This document shows positions 52,378 through 62,724 of a DNA stretch of 64,000 nt, one piece after another. Every line of letters begins with the position of its first letter. Within the stretch, counting starts at the first letter, position 1. The stretch is taken from assembly GCF_000311785.1 (NCBI RefSeq), contig NZ_HE978544.1, positions 160,183 to 224,182 on the forward strand, written 5' to 3'. This stretch comes from Brevibacillus massiliensis. Its GTDB lineage: Bacteria > Bacillota > Bacilli > Brevibacillales > Brevibacillaceae. The position numbers and the translations under genes are program-made. Below the pieces are notes generated by a model that saw nothing but the letters and a program-made list of their open reading frames with translations, did no database searches and was not told where the DNA came from.

Positions 52378-53385
52378 ATGAATAACCAAAGCGCACGCAA
52401 ATTGAAACAGCACATTGCCGCGTTCGAAAAATCAAATGCATGGACCAGTATTCGACAGATCTGCAACACGATTATCCCATTTTTTCTCCTTTGGTATCTC
52501 GCCTATCAGAGCCTTGCGATCTCGTATTGGCTGACGCTGGGTATAGCCATTCTCGCTGCTGGATTTGTCATTCGGATTTTCATCCTCTTTCACGATTGTT
52601 GCCACTATTCTTTCTTTAAAAATCGCCGGGCCAATGAGATTTTAGGCACAATCACAGGCATCCTGACGTTTCATCCTTACGACAAATGGCGGCATAGCCA
52701 TTCGATCCATCACGCGACCAGCAGCAATTTAAATAAACGCGGCGTCGGGGATATATGGATCCTCACAGTGGAAGAATACCTGTCTGCATCAGTATGGAAG
52801 CGGAAAGCTTACCGCCTGTACCGAAATCCATTGATCATGTTCGTGCTTGGTCCCTTCTACAATATGCTGATCGAGAATCGCTTTAACAGGAAAGACGCCA
52901 AGCTGCCGGAACGTTTTAACACCTATCTTACGAATATGGGCATTGTTACCGTATCGGGATTGCTCTGCTGGGCAATCGGATGGCAAGCCTTCCTGCTGAT
53001 CCAGGTCCCTATTTTTTACCTTTCGGGAGCTGCCGGCATATGGCTCTTTTACGTGCAGCACCAGTTTGAAGACAGCTATTTCGAAAAGGAAGAGGAATGG
53101 GATTTTGTCAAAGCGGCCGTAGATGGAAGCTCCTATTACAAGCTGCCCAAAGTCCTGCAATGGCTAACCGGAAATATCGGCTTTCACCACGTGCACCATT
53201 TAAGTCCCAAAGTACCCAATTACTATTTGCAAAAGGCTCACGACAACACACCCGCTCTGCAGAGCGTGACCACGATTACGATTTTCTCCAGCCTGCAAGC
53301 GATTCGATTTCGCCTTTGGGATGAAGCCAACAAAAAATTCGTCAGCTTTCAGGAGATCAAGCATTTACTCGTCAAGGCCGACTAG
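52378..53385 (+). CDS. des: Membrane fatty acid desaturase (Des-like)
   Basis: A 335-residue acyl-lipid desaturase with the three histidine boxes HDCCH (near 75), HSIHH (near 110) and HHVHH (near 275) that bind the di-iron centre, and four membrane helices. It introduces a double bond into phospholipid acyl chains to keep membranes fluid. In B. subtilis des is controlled by DesK/DesR; here it is the last gene of a PadR operon, suggesting different control. AAAGGGG precedes the ATG. Its tail overlaps the convergent C39-like gene by 21 bp. Confidence 0.9.
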   Translation: MNNQSARKLKQHIAAFEKSNAWTSIRQICNTIIPFFLLWYLAYQSLAISYWLTLGIAILAAGFVIRIFILFHDCCHYSFFKNRRANEILGTITGILTFHPYDKWRHSHSIHHATSSNLNKRGVGDIWILTVEEYLSASVWKRKAYRLYRNPLIMFVLGPFYNMLIENRFNRKDAKLPERFNTYLTNMGIVTVSGLLCWAIGWQAFLLIQVPIFYLSGAAGIWLFYVQHQFEDSYFEKEEEWDFVKAAVDGSSYYKLPKVLQWLTGNIGFHHVHHLSPKVPNYYLQKAHDNTPALQSVTTITIFSSLQAIRFRLWDEANKKFVSFQEIKHLLVKAD

Positions 53386-54003
53386 GGGCCCGGGGGCTTT
53401 AATCAAAATCCCGCGCTGGGCATAAAAACGCGCAAAGACATCGCAGCTTAGCTGAACATTCTCCTGGCTGGCGGGCGAGTGGCCAGACGGATTGTGAAAG
53501 ACGATCTCCCGGCGTTGATCATTTCGGCCAAACACATAGACCAGATGCCCCCCTTGCTTGGGCGGGGTCACCTCCGGCGTGCGAATGCTGGGATGGACCG
53601 AGGCCATGTACACATGTCCTTGATCGATCAGCTCGTAAATCTCTTCGATCGGCGTGTGCTCCTTTACCTCGGCTTGGAGTCCAAACCTGTCCGCGATGAA
53701 GGATACGAAGGGACGGTAGAACAAACCCTTGATCGTCCCCGCTTCATCGACCACGTATCCGCCGTAATCCCGGCACAGCTTCATCAGTTCGATTGTCGGC
53801 ATAACCTGTTTTTTCCAATGGGCGAGCAGCATTTTCAGACAGGCCATGCCGCATATATGGGAACTCCAGCGAGCGTACTCATCCCGGTCCGATGCTCCGG
53901 ACAGATGCCATAACGGGTCGGCGGCCGGATGCAAGCTCCCTGATAAAAAGTCCGGCACCAACTGACGGGACTCCCATTGCGAGAAATACGGAACTTCAGT
54001 CAT
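53365..54003 (-). CDS. C39-like (peptidase_C39_2) protein
   Basis: A 212-residue papain-like protein with catalytic Cys in HICGMACLKMLLA (near residue 51) and His in GGHLVYVFGRND (near 148), followed by an Asn-Pro-Ser-Gly turn. It has no signal peptide. The family includes peptide-processing proteases but this branch is uncharacterised. GGGAGG precedes the ATG. A decayed duplicate lies at 37908-38105. Confidence 0.82.
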   Translation of the reverse strand: MTEVPYFSQWESRQLVPDFLSGSLHPAADPLWHLSGASDRDEYARWSSHICGMACLKMLLAHWKKQVMPTIELMKLCRDYGGYVVDEAGTIKGLFYRPFVSFIADRFGLQAEVKEHTPIEEIYELIDQGHVYMASVHPSIRTPEVTPPKQGGHLVYVFGRNDQRREIVFHNPSGHSPASQENVQLSCDVFARFYAQRGILIKAPGPLVGLDE

Positions 54004-54029
54004 ATTTTACCTCCCATCACGATTCCTGG

Positions 54030-54245
54030 TTATTCATAAGTATCCAAAAACACACGCTTTTCAATCATTGTATCGTATGGATGAACCTGATGGATTTGCG
54101 TCGCAACCATGACATTCTCCAGAACGGTCAGCTTTTTAAATAGACGAATATTTTGGAAGGTCTGGCAAAGTCCTAACTTTGTGACCTCATCCGCCCTTTT
54201 TCCGGTGATGTCTTGTCCCAAAAAGGTATTCTGTCCTTCCGTCAT
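54030..54245 (-). pseudogene. LivG-type branched-chain amino acid ABC ATPase fragment
   Basis: A short frame contains FLGQDITGKRADEVTKLGLC and TFQNIRLFKKLTVLENVMVA, the Q-loop region of LivG. Neither Walker A nor the signature motif remains. It is a fragment of about 70 residues with no start. Confidence 0.8.
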
Positions 54246-54299
54246 CTGAACAAGCGACGTTCGCATCCCGTTCGGGGCAAACCCTCCCTACGGCGTTTT

Positions 54300-54823
54300 C
54301 TCCATCAAGCCATTTTTTCCAGAGCGCGTTGCAGGATCATCTTCGCAGAAACAATGTCCCGGTCCTGGAGGAGACCGCAGGTGGGGCTTTGTAGGATAGA
54401 TAGGAGATAAACTTTCGCCATCCGGCGTCGGCGATGCTTTTGACGAGACGGCGGCTATGGATCATGTTTCGGATATGCAATTGTTCCACGGCAATCAAAT
54501 CATGATCGCGAACGATGCGAAACGATTGTATATGAAGAAAGTCCTTGCGTTGCCGAAGTCACTTTCCGATGGGCTTTTGCCACTTTCCGTTTGGCCCTGT
54601 CCCGGTTCCTTGATCCTTTTTGTTTGCGCGAAAGTTGCCGTTGATCCCATTTCAGCCGTTGTTCCGCTTTTCGCAAATGCCGCGGATTCTCAATCGTTGT
54701 TTCATCGGAAAGGGCCGCAAAAGTGTTCTGTCTATTACTAAATATTTTATCAGAAAATATTTCGCCATTCATCCCCCTCCTAAGACTGGCGGGTCTGAAT
54801 TGCACCTGTGCCAACTCTTCCAA
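54300..54823 (-). mobile_element. IS200/IS605-type TnpB (OrfB) remnant
   Basis: Pieces in several frames match TnpB: NPRHLRKAEQRLKWDQRQLS followed by KGSRNRDRAKRKVAKAHRKV, then DFLHIQSFRIV, IADAGWRKFISYLSYKA and, after a gap, KMILQRALEKM. The zinc finger and RuvC-III part are largely gone and frames change at least twice. No TnpA or clear element ends were found. It is an inactive relic. Confidence 0.75.
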
Positions 54824-54955
54824 TTTTTCTACGTCTTCTTTGGTGGCATTCTGCGCTTTTCATTTTTTATCAGGGTAGATACTTTCCTGAATTCCGAAAA
54901 GTCCGCTCAATAAAACATCCCCAGCCTTGTTGAAGACTGAGGATGCTGAATCATA

Positions 54956-55507
54956 TCATTTTTGGTGCTGAGCCTGTTTGCACCACGATACAAAATTCTC
55001 AACAACCTGATCCAAAAACGCAACCGTCGGTTCGTGAGTCAGGTTTCCATTTTCATCAATTTTTTCGTGAACCGCTCCGATGTAGACTTCATTCCCCAGC
55101 ATGATGGGAGACGAAACACCGATCGAATACAAGATATCGCGCAAGTGCTGCTGGGCGCGCACCGTTCCCAGAGCCCCCCTGGAAGCTCCAACGATCAGCG
55201 ACGGTTTACCGATCATGACTTTGTCCACGCGCGACAGCCAATCGATCGCGTTTTTCAGCACGCCTGGAATCGAGTAATTGTATTCAGGCGTTGCCCATAA
55301 GACAGCATCGGCAGCGGCAACCTTGCTTTTGAATTCCTTCACCACAGCAGGCGGTTCATTTTCAATATCTTGGTCGTAATGCGGGAGATCCCGGATACTT
55401 GCAATTTCGATGTCCAACCGTCCCTGATACCGCTTCTGCAAGAATTTGACGAGCTTCAGAATTATAAGACTCCTTGCGAATGCTACCAGCTAGGCCACAA
55501 ATTTCAT
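54956..55507 (-). pseudogene. NAD(P)H-dependent FMN/azo reductase, broken near the 5' end
   Basis: The main frame carries the flavodoxin-like core PEYNYSIPGVLKNAIDWLSR and SLIVGASRGALGTVRAQQHL with a normal C-terminus. The expected N-terminus (MKFVA, then LAGSIRKESYN, then LKLVKFLQKRY) lies in three frames, so two small indels disrupt the first 25 codons, including the FMN-binding loop. ATG 55507 is the ancestral start. Translation from an internal start at 55441 would lack the phosphate loop. Confidence 0.75.
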
Positions 55508-55526
55508 TTTTTGTTCCCTCCACGTT

Positions 55527-56130
55527 TTAGTCCGATTCAGATGAAACCGTAAATCGCTCGTTGATGTGCTGCGGATTCTCGATTTCATCTAAAACAGCGA
55601 TGGCAAAATCGGCGTAGCTGACATAGCTTTGCCCTTTCGAATTCACCAGCAGCAGATCTTTTCCTGTCTTGTAAGATCCGGTTCTTTTCCCTTGCGGATC
55701 GAAAAATGCCGAGGGGCTGATGAACGTCCAGCGAATGCCGGTGGCTTGCTGCAGGTCCTCCAGGTTTTTGCCCTAGTTTTGCGCTGTCGCAAGATACTCT
55801 TTGGGGAAATCGGGCGCATCCATCACGCGCAGTGTTTTCGCTTCGTCAACAAACAGGCTTCCCGCCCCGCCAACGACGATCAGCCTTGTATCCGGCGCAC
55901 CTTTCAACGCTTCAATCAACACCCTTCCCACCTCGACATGCAGATGCTCACTGCCAGGCGCGGCACCAAACGCGTTGACCACGACGTCAAATCCTTTTAG
56001 GTCTTCTGCCGTCAAGTCAAAAACATCCTTCTCCAGCACAGCTGCATGCCGTTCGGTCAGTTTGGAAGCATTCCTGACAATCGCTGTGACTTCGTGACCT
56101 CCGCTGGACTGCTGTTTGATTATTAGCATA
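55527..56130 (-). pseudogene. NAD(P)-binding oxidoreductase (YwnB/NmrA-like), broken
   Basis: The frame has EVTAIVRNASKL, VVVNAFGAAPGSEHLHVEVG and LIVVGGAGSLFVD, then an in-frame TAG after EYLATAQN (near 55773), after which the same frame continues with the rest of the domain (TGIRWTFISPSAFFDPQGKR, then YVSYADFAIAVLDEIENP) to a stop at 55527. The N-terminal nucleotide-binding GATG motif is missing. An Rrf2-type operator lies at its 5' side. Confidence 0.78.
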
Positions 56131-56174
56131 ACCATCATGCATTGTTTGTTGCACGTATGGGCTGCCACCAACTC

Positions 56175-56205
56175 GTTGTAACGTTGTAAATAACAACATT
56201 ACAAC
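56175..56205. promoter_or_regulatory. Rrf2-type operator upstream of the YwnB-like remnant
   Basis: A 31-bp dyad with 13 of 15 matching positions, built from GTTGTAA and TTACAAC half-sites with an inner GTTGTAA/TAACAAC pair. The same half-site recurs before the Rrf2 gene itself. Confidence 0.65.
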
Positions 56206-56219
56206 AAACTGAAAAAAAT

Positions 56220-56660
56220 TTAATCAGCAGCCGCTTTTATTTTTTGAGAGAGCACGTTGACCAATTCCTCGATTGTGATATCTGCCAAGACCTGCTCCAT
56301 CGCATGTTGGGCGCGTTTCAGGACCAGCTCCAGGACTGCTTGTATGTTGGCTCCCACCGGACACTCCGGATTCGGCTCGGCATGGATGTGAAAAAGTTGA
56401 TCTTCTTCCACGACTTCAACCGCCCGGTACACGTCCAATAGGGAGATCTCGTCCAAGTCCTTCAACAGGAACGCTCCGCCCGTTCCGGCACGCACATTTG
56501 CCAGGCCCGCTTTTTTCAACTGCCCCAATATCCGGCGAATGGTCACTGGATTCGTATTTACGCTCCCTGCAATCCATTCAGACGTCCCATGTGCATCCTT
56601 GGCGATCGCCAACAACGATAAAATATGGACGGCGATACTAAATCGACTGCTGATTTTCAT
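56220..56660 (-). CDS. Rrf2-family transcriptional regulator (YwnA-like)
   Basis: A 146-residue regulator with the winged-helix region SRFSIAVHILSLLAIAK near residue 5 and NTNPVTIRRILGQLKKAGL near 35. It has a single central cysteine (NPECPVGAN), not the three-cysteine cluster of IscR. Start 56660 has GAGGG upstream. It is adjacent to a YwnB-like gene, as in B. subtilis ywnA-ywnB. Dyads with GTTGTA/TACAAC flank both genes. Confidence 0.87.
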   Translation of the reverse strand: MKISSRFSIAVHILSLLAIAKDAHGTSEWIAGSVNTNPVTIRRILGQLKKAGLANVRAGTGGAFLLKDLDEISLLDVYRAVEVVEEDQLFHIHAEPNPECPVGANIQAVLELVLKRAQHAMEQVLADITIEELVNVLSQKIKAAAD

Positions 56661-56675
56661 GTTCTTCCACCCTCT

Positions 56676-56700
56676 CGTTGTAATCATTATAGCTACAACG
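56676..56700. promoter_or_regulatory. Rrf2 autoregulatory operator
   Basis: CGTTGTA and TACAACG form a perfect 7-bp dyad with an 11-nt spacer, 15 bp upstream of the Rrf2 start. It shares the GTTGTA half-site with the element at 56175-56205. Confidence 0.65.
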
Positions 56701-56739
56701 AAAGCGGAAAGTCAATCTCTCGACAATGATCTTTTGTCT

Positions 56740-57402
56740 TCAAAAATGCCAACGACAAGCATCATTCCAATTGTCATGGCGGACCAGGTCGCGAACCTGC
56801 AGCCGCTTTTCCCAATTCGCCTGCTCCAGCAGGGGAGCATCCGGATAATGATCGGTATATCCCAACGACAGCAGGGCAACCGGTTCAATATGCGGCGGAA
56901 TGCTTAGGATCTCACGCACATCATGCTTTTTGTAAAAACTGACCCAGCCCATGGCAATCCCTTCGGCATAAGCGGCTAACCACATATTTTGGATGCAGAA
57001 TGCCACGGACAGAATATCTGTCTCCGGGATGGAATTGCGCCCCAACACATGCCCGCCGCCCCTGGTCGGGTCGCATGTCACGCAGATGGTAACCGGAGCC
57101 TCCCTGATTCCTTCCACCTTTAAAGACAGGAATTTGGTCTTGCGTTCATCCTCATAATGGATCGCGAGCGCTTTCACTTCCTTTTGGCAGATTTTCGCCA
57201 GCTTCTCTTTCAGTTCCTGCGATTCGACGACAATAAAATTCCACGGCTGCATAAATCCGACGGAAGGAGCGTGATGGCCGGCCAAGATAATCTTCTGCAG
57301 CTTCTCCTTCGGGAGCGGGTCGGAACGAAATACCCGTATGTCTCTCCTTTCAAATATCGCCTTAAAAACGCCTTCCTTTTGCTCTTCGGTTAACAAATGC
57401 AT
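56740..57402 (-). CDS. bluB: 5,6-dimethylbenzimidazole synthase (BluB)
   Basis: A 220-residue nitroreductase-fold enzyme that fragments FMNH2 to make the lower ligand of cobalamin. Typical BluB blocks are RRDIRVFRSDPLPKEKLQ near 19, GHHAPSVGFMQPWNFIVVES near 38 and FCIQNMWLAAYAEGIAMGWV near 132-151. A cobalamin riboswitch and its terminator precede it, which strongly supports BluB over a generic nitroreductase. GGGGGAG precedes the ATG. Confidence 0.92.
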   Translation of the reverse strand: MHLLTEEQKEGVFKAIFERRDIRVFRSDPLPKEKLQKIILAGHHAPSVGFMQPWNFIVVESQELKEKLAKICQKEVKALAIHYEDERKTKFLSLKVEGIREAPVTICVTCDPTRGGGHVLGRNSIPETDILSVAFCIQNMWLAAYAEGIAMGWVSFYKKHDVREILSIPPHIEPVALLSLGYTDHYPDAPLLEQANWEKRLQVRDLVRHDNWNDACRWHF

Positions 57403-57416
57403 ATCTTTCTCCCCCT

Positions 57417-57461
57417 AAAAAACGACACATTCCCAGCCCGAAGAAGACTGAGAATGTGTCG
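57417..57461 (-). terminator. Terminator of the bluB cobalamin riboswitch
   Basis: On the minus strand CGACACATTC and GAATGTGTCG form the base of a stem with further pairing inside, followed by six T residues and, 9 nt later, the bluB ribosome site. It is the expression platform: B12 binding favours this stem and stops transcription. It also ends ectABCD read-through. Confidence 0.85.
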
Positions 57462-57482
57462 TTTCTCAATGATACGATCCGG

Positions 57483-57650
57483 ATTTGGCAGGTCTTCTGA
57501 CTCAAGCTCATCGTGAATATACGCCTTCCCGGTCATCCCAGTGGCATTGTTGTACATTCACTCGCTTCATACAGCGATGGACACATCGTGTTTTTTCCTT
57601 CCCTATTCTCCATGTTGCCATGGCACCAAATCGGTTTTCTTCCTTTTTAT
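57483..57650 (-). promoter_or_regulatory. Cobalamin (B12) riboswitch upstream of bluB
   Basis: The minus strand has, in order, GGTGCCATGGCA (5' region), AATAGGGAAG, the conserved GCCACTGGGATGACCGGGAA core and the closing GAGTCAGAAGACCTGCC, which is the 3' signature of cobalamin riboswitches. The order and spacing match the class. It precedes a terminator and the bluB gene. Confidence 0.9.
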
Positions 57651-57678
57651 GTTATCGTACCGGCTTGGCGTAAGGAAA

Positions 57679-58602
57679 TCAAGAGCAAACGCAAGCAGCT
57701 GTTACTGCCGCCTTCTCGCTCGCGTCCAAGCCCAGCTCCCCGGTGCAGTGCCCTTGCGGGGGGCTGACCAGTTTGTTCTCAACGCTGTTGTAGACAAAAA
57801 ACACATTGGAACGCGGGTAGGGGGTGATGTTGCCATTGGAGCCGTGCATTACGTTGCAGTCAAAAAGCGTGACCGTCCCCGCCGGTCCGACGGCCGTATC
57901 GATGCCGTGCTGGTCGACCAGCTTTTGCAAGCTTGCTTGATCCGGCACACCGTATTCCTGCTTGCGGAGCGATTGTTCGTAATGCGCATCCGGCGTTCTG
58001 CCTACGCATGTGATGAATTTCTTGTGGGAGCCAGGGATGAGCAGCAGGGGCCCGTTGAAATGGCGATTCTCCTCCAGCGCGATGGAGCAGCTCAACGCCC
58101 GCATTCGCGGCATGCCATCCTCAACGTGCCAGGTCTCAAAATCGGAGTGCCAGTAAAACTCCTTGCCCGTAAACCCTTTTTTGTAATTGATCCGGGACTG
58201 GTGCACGTACACTTCGCTGCCCAGAATCTGCCTGGCGATTGCCAAGAGCCGGGGATGCTGCGACAGCTGACGAAAGACCTCGTTGTCGCGATGTACGGCA
58301 AAAATCGAGCGAATCTCACGGCTCTGCGGCTCACGGATCACTTCCTTCCGCTCCGTTTCCCGGTTTTCCCGCCACAGCTTCTGCAGCTCATCCCGAAACG
58401 TCTTGACCTCCTCAGCCAAAAAGAAGCTTTTCAGATTGAGGTATCCGTTTTTCTCATAGGATGCGAGCATATCAGCATCCAGCGCGGAAGTGCCTGAACT
58501 CGCGTCCGATTAGACGACCGGGTCCTTTCGTTCGATGATGCCAGGTGTATCCTCGATACGGGATGGATAGCAATCTTCCATAACGGCGCAGCGTTGGTTC
58601 AT
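57679..58602 (-). pseudogene. ectD: Ectoine hydroxylase with an in-frame stop near the N-terminus
   Basis: A Fe(II)/2-oxoglutarate dioxygenase that would hydroxylate ectoine to 5-hydroxyectoine. The frame from ATG 58602 reads MNQRCAVMEDCYPSR and RKDPVV, then TAA at 58512-58510, then continues to the normal end (307 codons in total). The EctD signature FYWHSDFETWHVEDGMP with iron ligands H and D, and the distal His in MHGSNGNITP, are intact. A restart at ATG 58470 would give a 263-residue protein lacking the first 44. Known EctD proteins keep a DPVV-aromatic motif here, so a Tyr/Trp codon may have become TAA. It may be inactive or partly functional. Confidence 0.85.
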
Positions 58603-58648
58603 CCCTTTCTCTCCTTCCACGACTTTTTGCAAAATGTCATCCTGCCGG

Positions 58649-59034
58649 TTATTCAATCAAGGGATATACTCCGTTCTCATCGTGTACCTCGCGACCTGTC
58701 AGCGGCGGATTGAACACGCATACCATGCGCATCGTGCTTTTCGCCCGCAGGTAATGCTTCTCGTGGCCGCTTAAGGCGTACGTCATGCCCGGCCGAATCG
58801 GATACGTTTCACCTCCGACCACCTCGATCTCTCCTTCACCCTCGATGCAGTACACGGCCTCAAGGTGGTTCGCGTACCAGATGAACGTTTCCGTACCGGC
58901 TTTGATCAGCGTATCGTTCAGGGCAAAACCCATGTTGTCTTTTTTCAACAGCAGTCTTCTGCTGTTCCATGTAGGTGTGTCAACTTCGTCCTCTGTTCCG
59001 ATGATATCCTGCAAATGCTTTACAATCATTTTGC

Positions 59035-59041
<7 letters not shown>
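58649..59041 (-). CDS. ectC: Ectoine synthase
   Basis: A 130-residue cupin that cyclises N-gamma-acetyl-diaminobutyrate to ectoine. The start is either ATG 59041 (AGGAG upstream, overlapping the ectB stop) or ATG 59029, which gives the family's usual [16 protein letters not shown]. The conserved [22 protein letters not shown] with metal-binding residues, and GHEKHYLRA are present. It lies between ectB and ectD. Confidence 0.95.
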
Positions 59042-60847
<1,806 letters not shown>

Positions 60848-61014
60848 TTTCTCACCTCCTTTCACTGTCCCGCTTCCCGAACGCGACGCTCCAACCGCTT
60901 CATCAGCTGCGTAAGGAAACTGAACGTTATCAAAATATTTGTAATGTTCAGTATTAAAAATGTGCGCAAAAACGCGCCATGAACATCGAGTCTGACCATG
61001 CGAATTGCACATAG

Positions 61015-61079
61015 AAAAAGTCGACGAACCGCTGCCGTAGGAGAAGGACTGGCCAACCCGGCAAGCAGATGCGTCGACT
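61015..61079 (-). terminator. Terminator of the c-di-AMP riboswitch before ectA
   Basis: On the minus strand AGTCGACG at 61079-61072 pairs with CGTCGACT at 61026-61019, with inner pairing (CTTGCC/GGCAGC region), followed by TTTTT at 61019-61015. A second hairpin with GTACGC/GCGTAC ends lies just upstream (61085-61125). This layout is that of a transcription-terminating expression platform. Confidence 0.75.
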
Positions 61080-61159
61080 GGTTTTACACTTGGGTACGCC
61101 GGCTGCCGCCGCAAAAGAGCGTACACAAGAGATCAATGATTTTGGAAAAAGAAATCTGC

Positions 61160-61285
61160 TTTAGCCGACGAGGTTAGCTGACGGGTAGGATGGCAGAGAC
61201 GCATCCCTTCTGCATGCGCAGAATTAACCCCAAAACGTGGTTCCCCCGCTTCCGTTGCAAAAACGGAACTAGGCCCGCTATGTGA
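61160..61285 (-). promoter_or_regulatory. ydaO-class c-di-AMP riboswitch upstream of ectABCD
   Basis: The minus strand carries the class landmarks in order: AGCGGGGGAACCACG, TTGGGGTTAATTCTG, AAGGGATGCGTCTCTGCCAT with CCTACCC, and the highly conserved closing CCGTCAGCTAACCTCGTCGG. In known members c-di-AMP binding turns genes off by termination. A terminator lies about 80 nt downstream and ectA follows. This would let ectoine synthesis rise when c-di-AMP falls, as in osmotic stress. Confidence 0.88.
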
Positions 61286-61600
61286 TTGTTTTTTCGCTCG
61301 CTCTCCTTTTCATCCGACTGGGGTAAACATGGTTTGTATGTTACCATAACATCAAAATAGGCACACCCTCGGTAATCCGTTCGATTTTCCCTTCTGGGCC
61401 CCTCTCATCCCATCAACTGGAAATATCAGCCCTATGCAGAAAATTCCGCCCAAATCCTGCCATCTTTGGCCAGACTGTTAAAATAGTTCACGCAATTCAA
61501 ACGCTTAGAAAGAATTCCTTTGTAACCTTTTCGTAACGATATTTTCCACCATCTCTTTGTATACTTTCAGGTAAGGGACCGGCCATCCCGCAAGCGCCGC
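61286..61600. other. Non-coding region between the riboswitch and the stalk-domain gene
   Basis: No gene is supported on either strand. It should hold the promoter of the ectoine leader (minus strand; an A+T-rich stretch lies near 61330-61360) and, on the plus strand, the missing 5' end of the stalk-domain gene. No repeat was noticed. Confidence 0.4.
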
Positions 61601-61625
61601 CACAGACATTCCTGTCCAGCTAAAA

Positions 61626-62570
61626 ATGAACAATTTGGCTATGCACACAAACGCCTTCATCGTAGACGACCTCACGTACGTGCCGCTCACCCAATTTGGC
61701 CAGGAGCTCGGTATCGCAGTCGTTTACAAACCTGAAACCCAGCGGATCACCCTCCGCAAAACAGGAAAAGAGCTGGTCATGACCGTCAACAGCCCCGAAT
61801 ACTCGCTCAATGGCCACGATCAGATCGCCAATGGCCAACCGTTGGTCATGCACTCCGAAGTTTACGTACCGCTGCGGGTTGCAGCGGAAAACATGGGGTA
61901 TCAGCTTGCGTGGCAGGAGCAGGCAAAAACAGCCATCATCAGCAGGATTGCCGAAAATTCGATCCAGCTAACCAACAAGAAAGTATCCAAACAGCTAAAA
62001 GGCGTCAATGTTTCCGCGCAGTACCCGGAGATTGCAGGCGGGCTTCCTGACGAAGCCGTGAGGAAAAAGCTTAACGCCCTGCTGCAGCAGCATGCCGAGC
62101 AGGCTCTCACCCAGGCAGAAAACAGCGCGAAGGAAAACAGCGAGCCGGATGGCCACACCTGGGAATACCAGTCCAATTACACCATCACCTACAACCAGCG
62201 GGACGTGCTCAGCCTGTATTTCGACAATTACAGTTACACGGGCGGCGCTCACGGAATGACAGACCGAGTCGCCTATACGATCAACCTCAAGACCGGCCAT
62301 GTCTACACGTTAAAAGAACTGCTGAAAAGCAATCCGAACTACATGGCGCAGATCAATGCCGATATCAAAAAACAGTGGCAGGAACGGGACATTCCGCTGC
62401 TTACACCGTTTACGTCGATCGCGGAGGATCAACCTTTTTACCTGCGCGGAGACTCCGTCGTCATTTACTTCGGACTCTACGAGTATACGCCGTACGCAGC
62501 AGGGATCCAGGAATTCGCCATTCCGCTTGCGTCTTTGATTCCTGACGACAGCAATCCTTTCCAATCATAA
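61626..62570 (+). CDS. Stalk-domain / DUF4163-DUF3298 protein, signal peptide apparently lost
   Basis: A 314-residue frame. A copper-amine-oxidase-N-like stalk domain fills about 1-95 (AFIVDDLTYVPLTQFGQELG, SEVYVPLRVAAENMGYQL), then a DUF4163/DUF3298 region (YFDNYSYTGGAHGMTDRVAY near 197-216, FAIPLASL near the end). Such proteins are secreted cell-wall proteins. Here the ATG at 61626 has no ribosome site, and the codons before it (PASAATDIPVQLK) look like the end of a signal peptide, but a TAA cuts the frame upstream at about 61576. It is probably a 5'-damaged gene. Confidence 0.65.
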   Translation: MNNLAMHTNAFIVDDLTYVPLTQFGQELGIAVVYKPETQRITLRKTGKELVMTVNSPEYSLNGHDQIANGQPLVMHSEVYVPLRVAAENMGYQLAWQEQAKTAIISRIAENSIQLTNKKVSKQLKGVNVSAQYPEIAGGLPDEAVRKKLNALLQQHAEQALTQAENSAKENSEPDGHTWEYQSNYTITYNQRDVLSLYFDNYSYTGGAHGMTDRVAYTINLKTGHVYTLKELLKSNPNYMAQINADIKKQWQERDIPLLTPFTSIAEDQPFYLRGDSVVIYFGLYEYTPYAAGIQEFAIPLASLIPDDSNPFQS

Positions 62571-62646
62571 GGCAGGTGTCACAACAGCCCTCCCCCACAT
62601 AAAAATAACAAAAACAGTGTACCACGAAAATAACGGATAAAAATGA

Positions 62647-62692
62647 TTGACCTTGGCAGCAAAATAGGTTATTCTAGTGATAATGATTATCA
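62647..62692 (+). promoter_or_regulatory. Sigma-A promoter with perfect Fur box
   Basis: TTGACC (62647-62652) and TATTCT (62670-62675) are 17 nt apart. The 7-1-7 dyad TGATAAT-G-ATTATCA at 62678-62692 matches the Fur box without error and covers the start region, so Fur with iron would repress this promoter. Confidence 0.82.
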
Positions 62693-62724
62693 ATTTTGAT
62701 CGGACTGTTTGAGAGGAGAGGCTT

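Noticed and set aside
22243-58512. Reassignment of a stop codon to explain the in-frame stops
   Set aside because: TAA, TAG and TGA are each involved, intact genes end normally with all three, and other lesions are deletions.
60954-61136. Short minus-strand frames between the c-di-AMP riboswitch and ectA
   Set aside because: They fall in the terminator stems of the riboswitch leader and show no family match.
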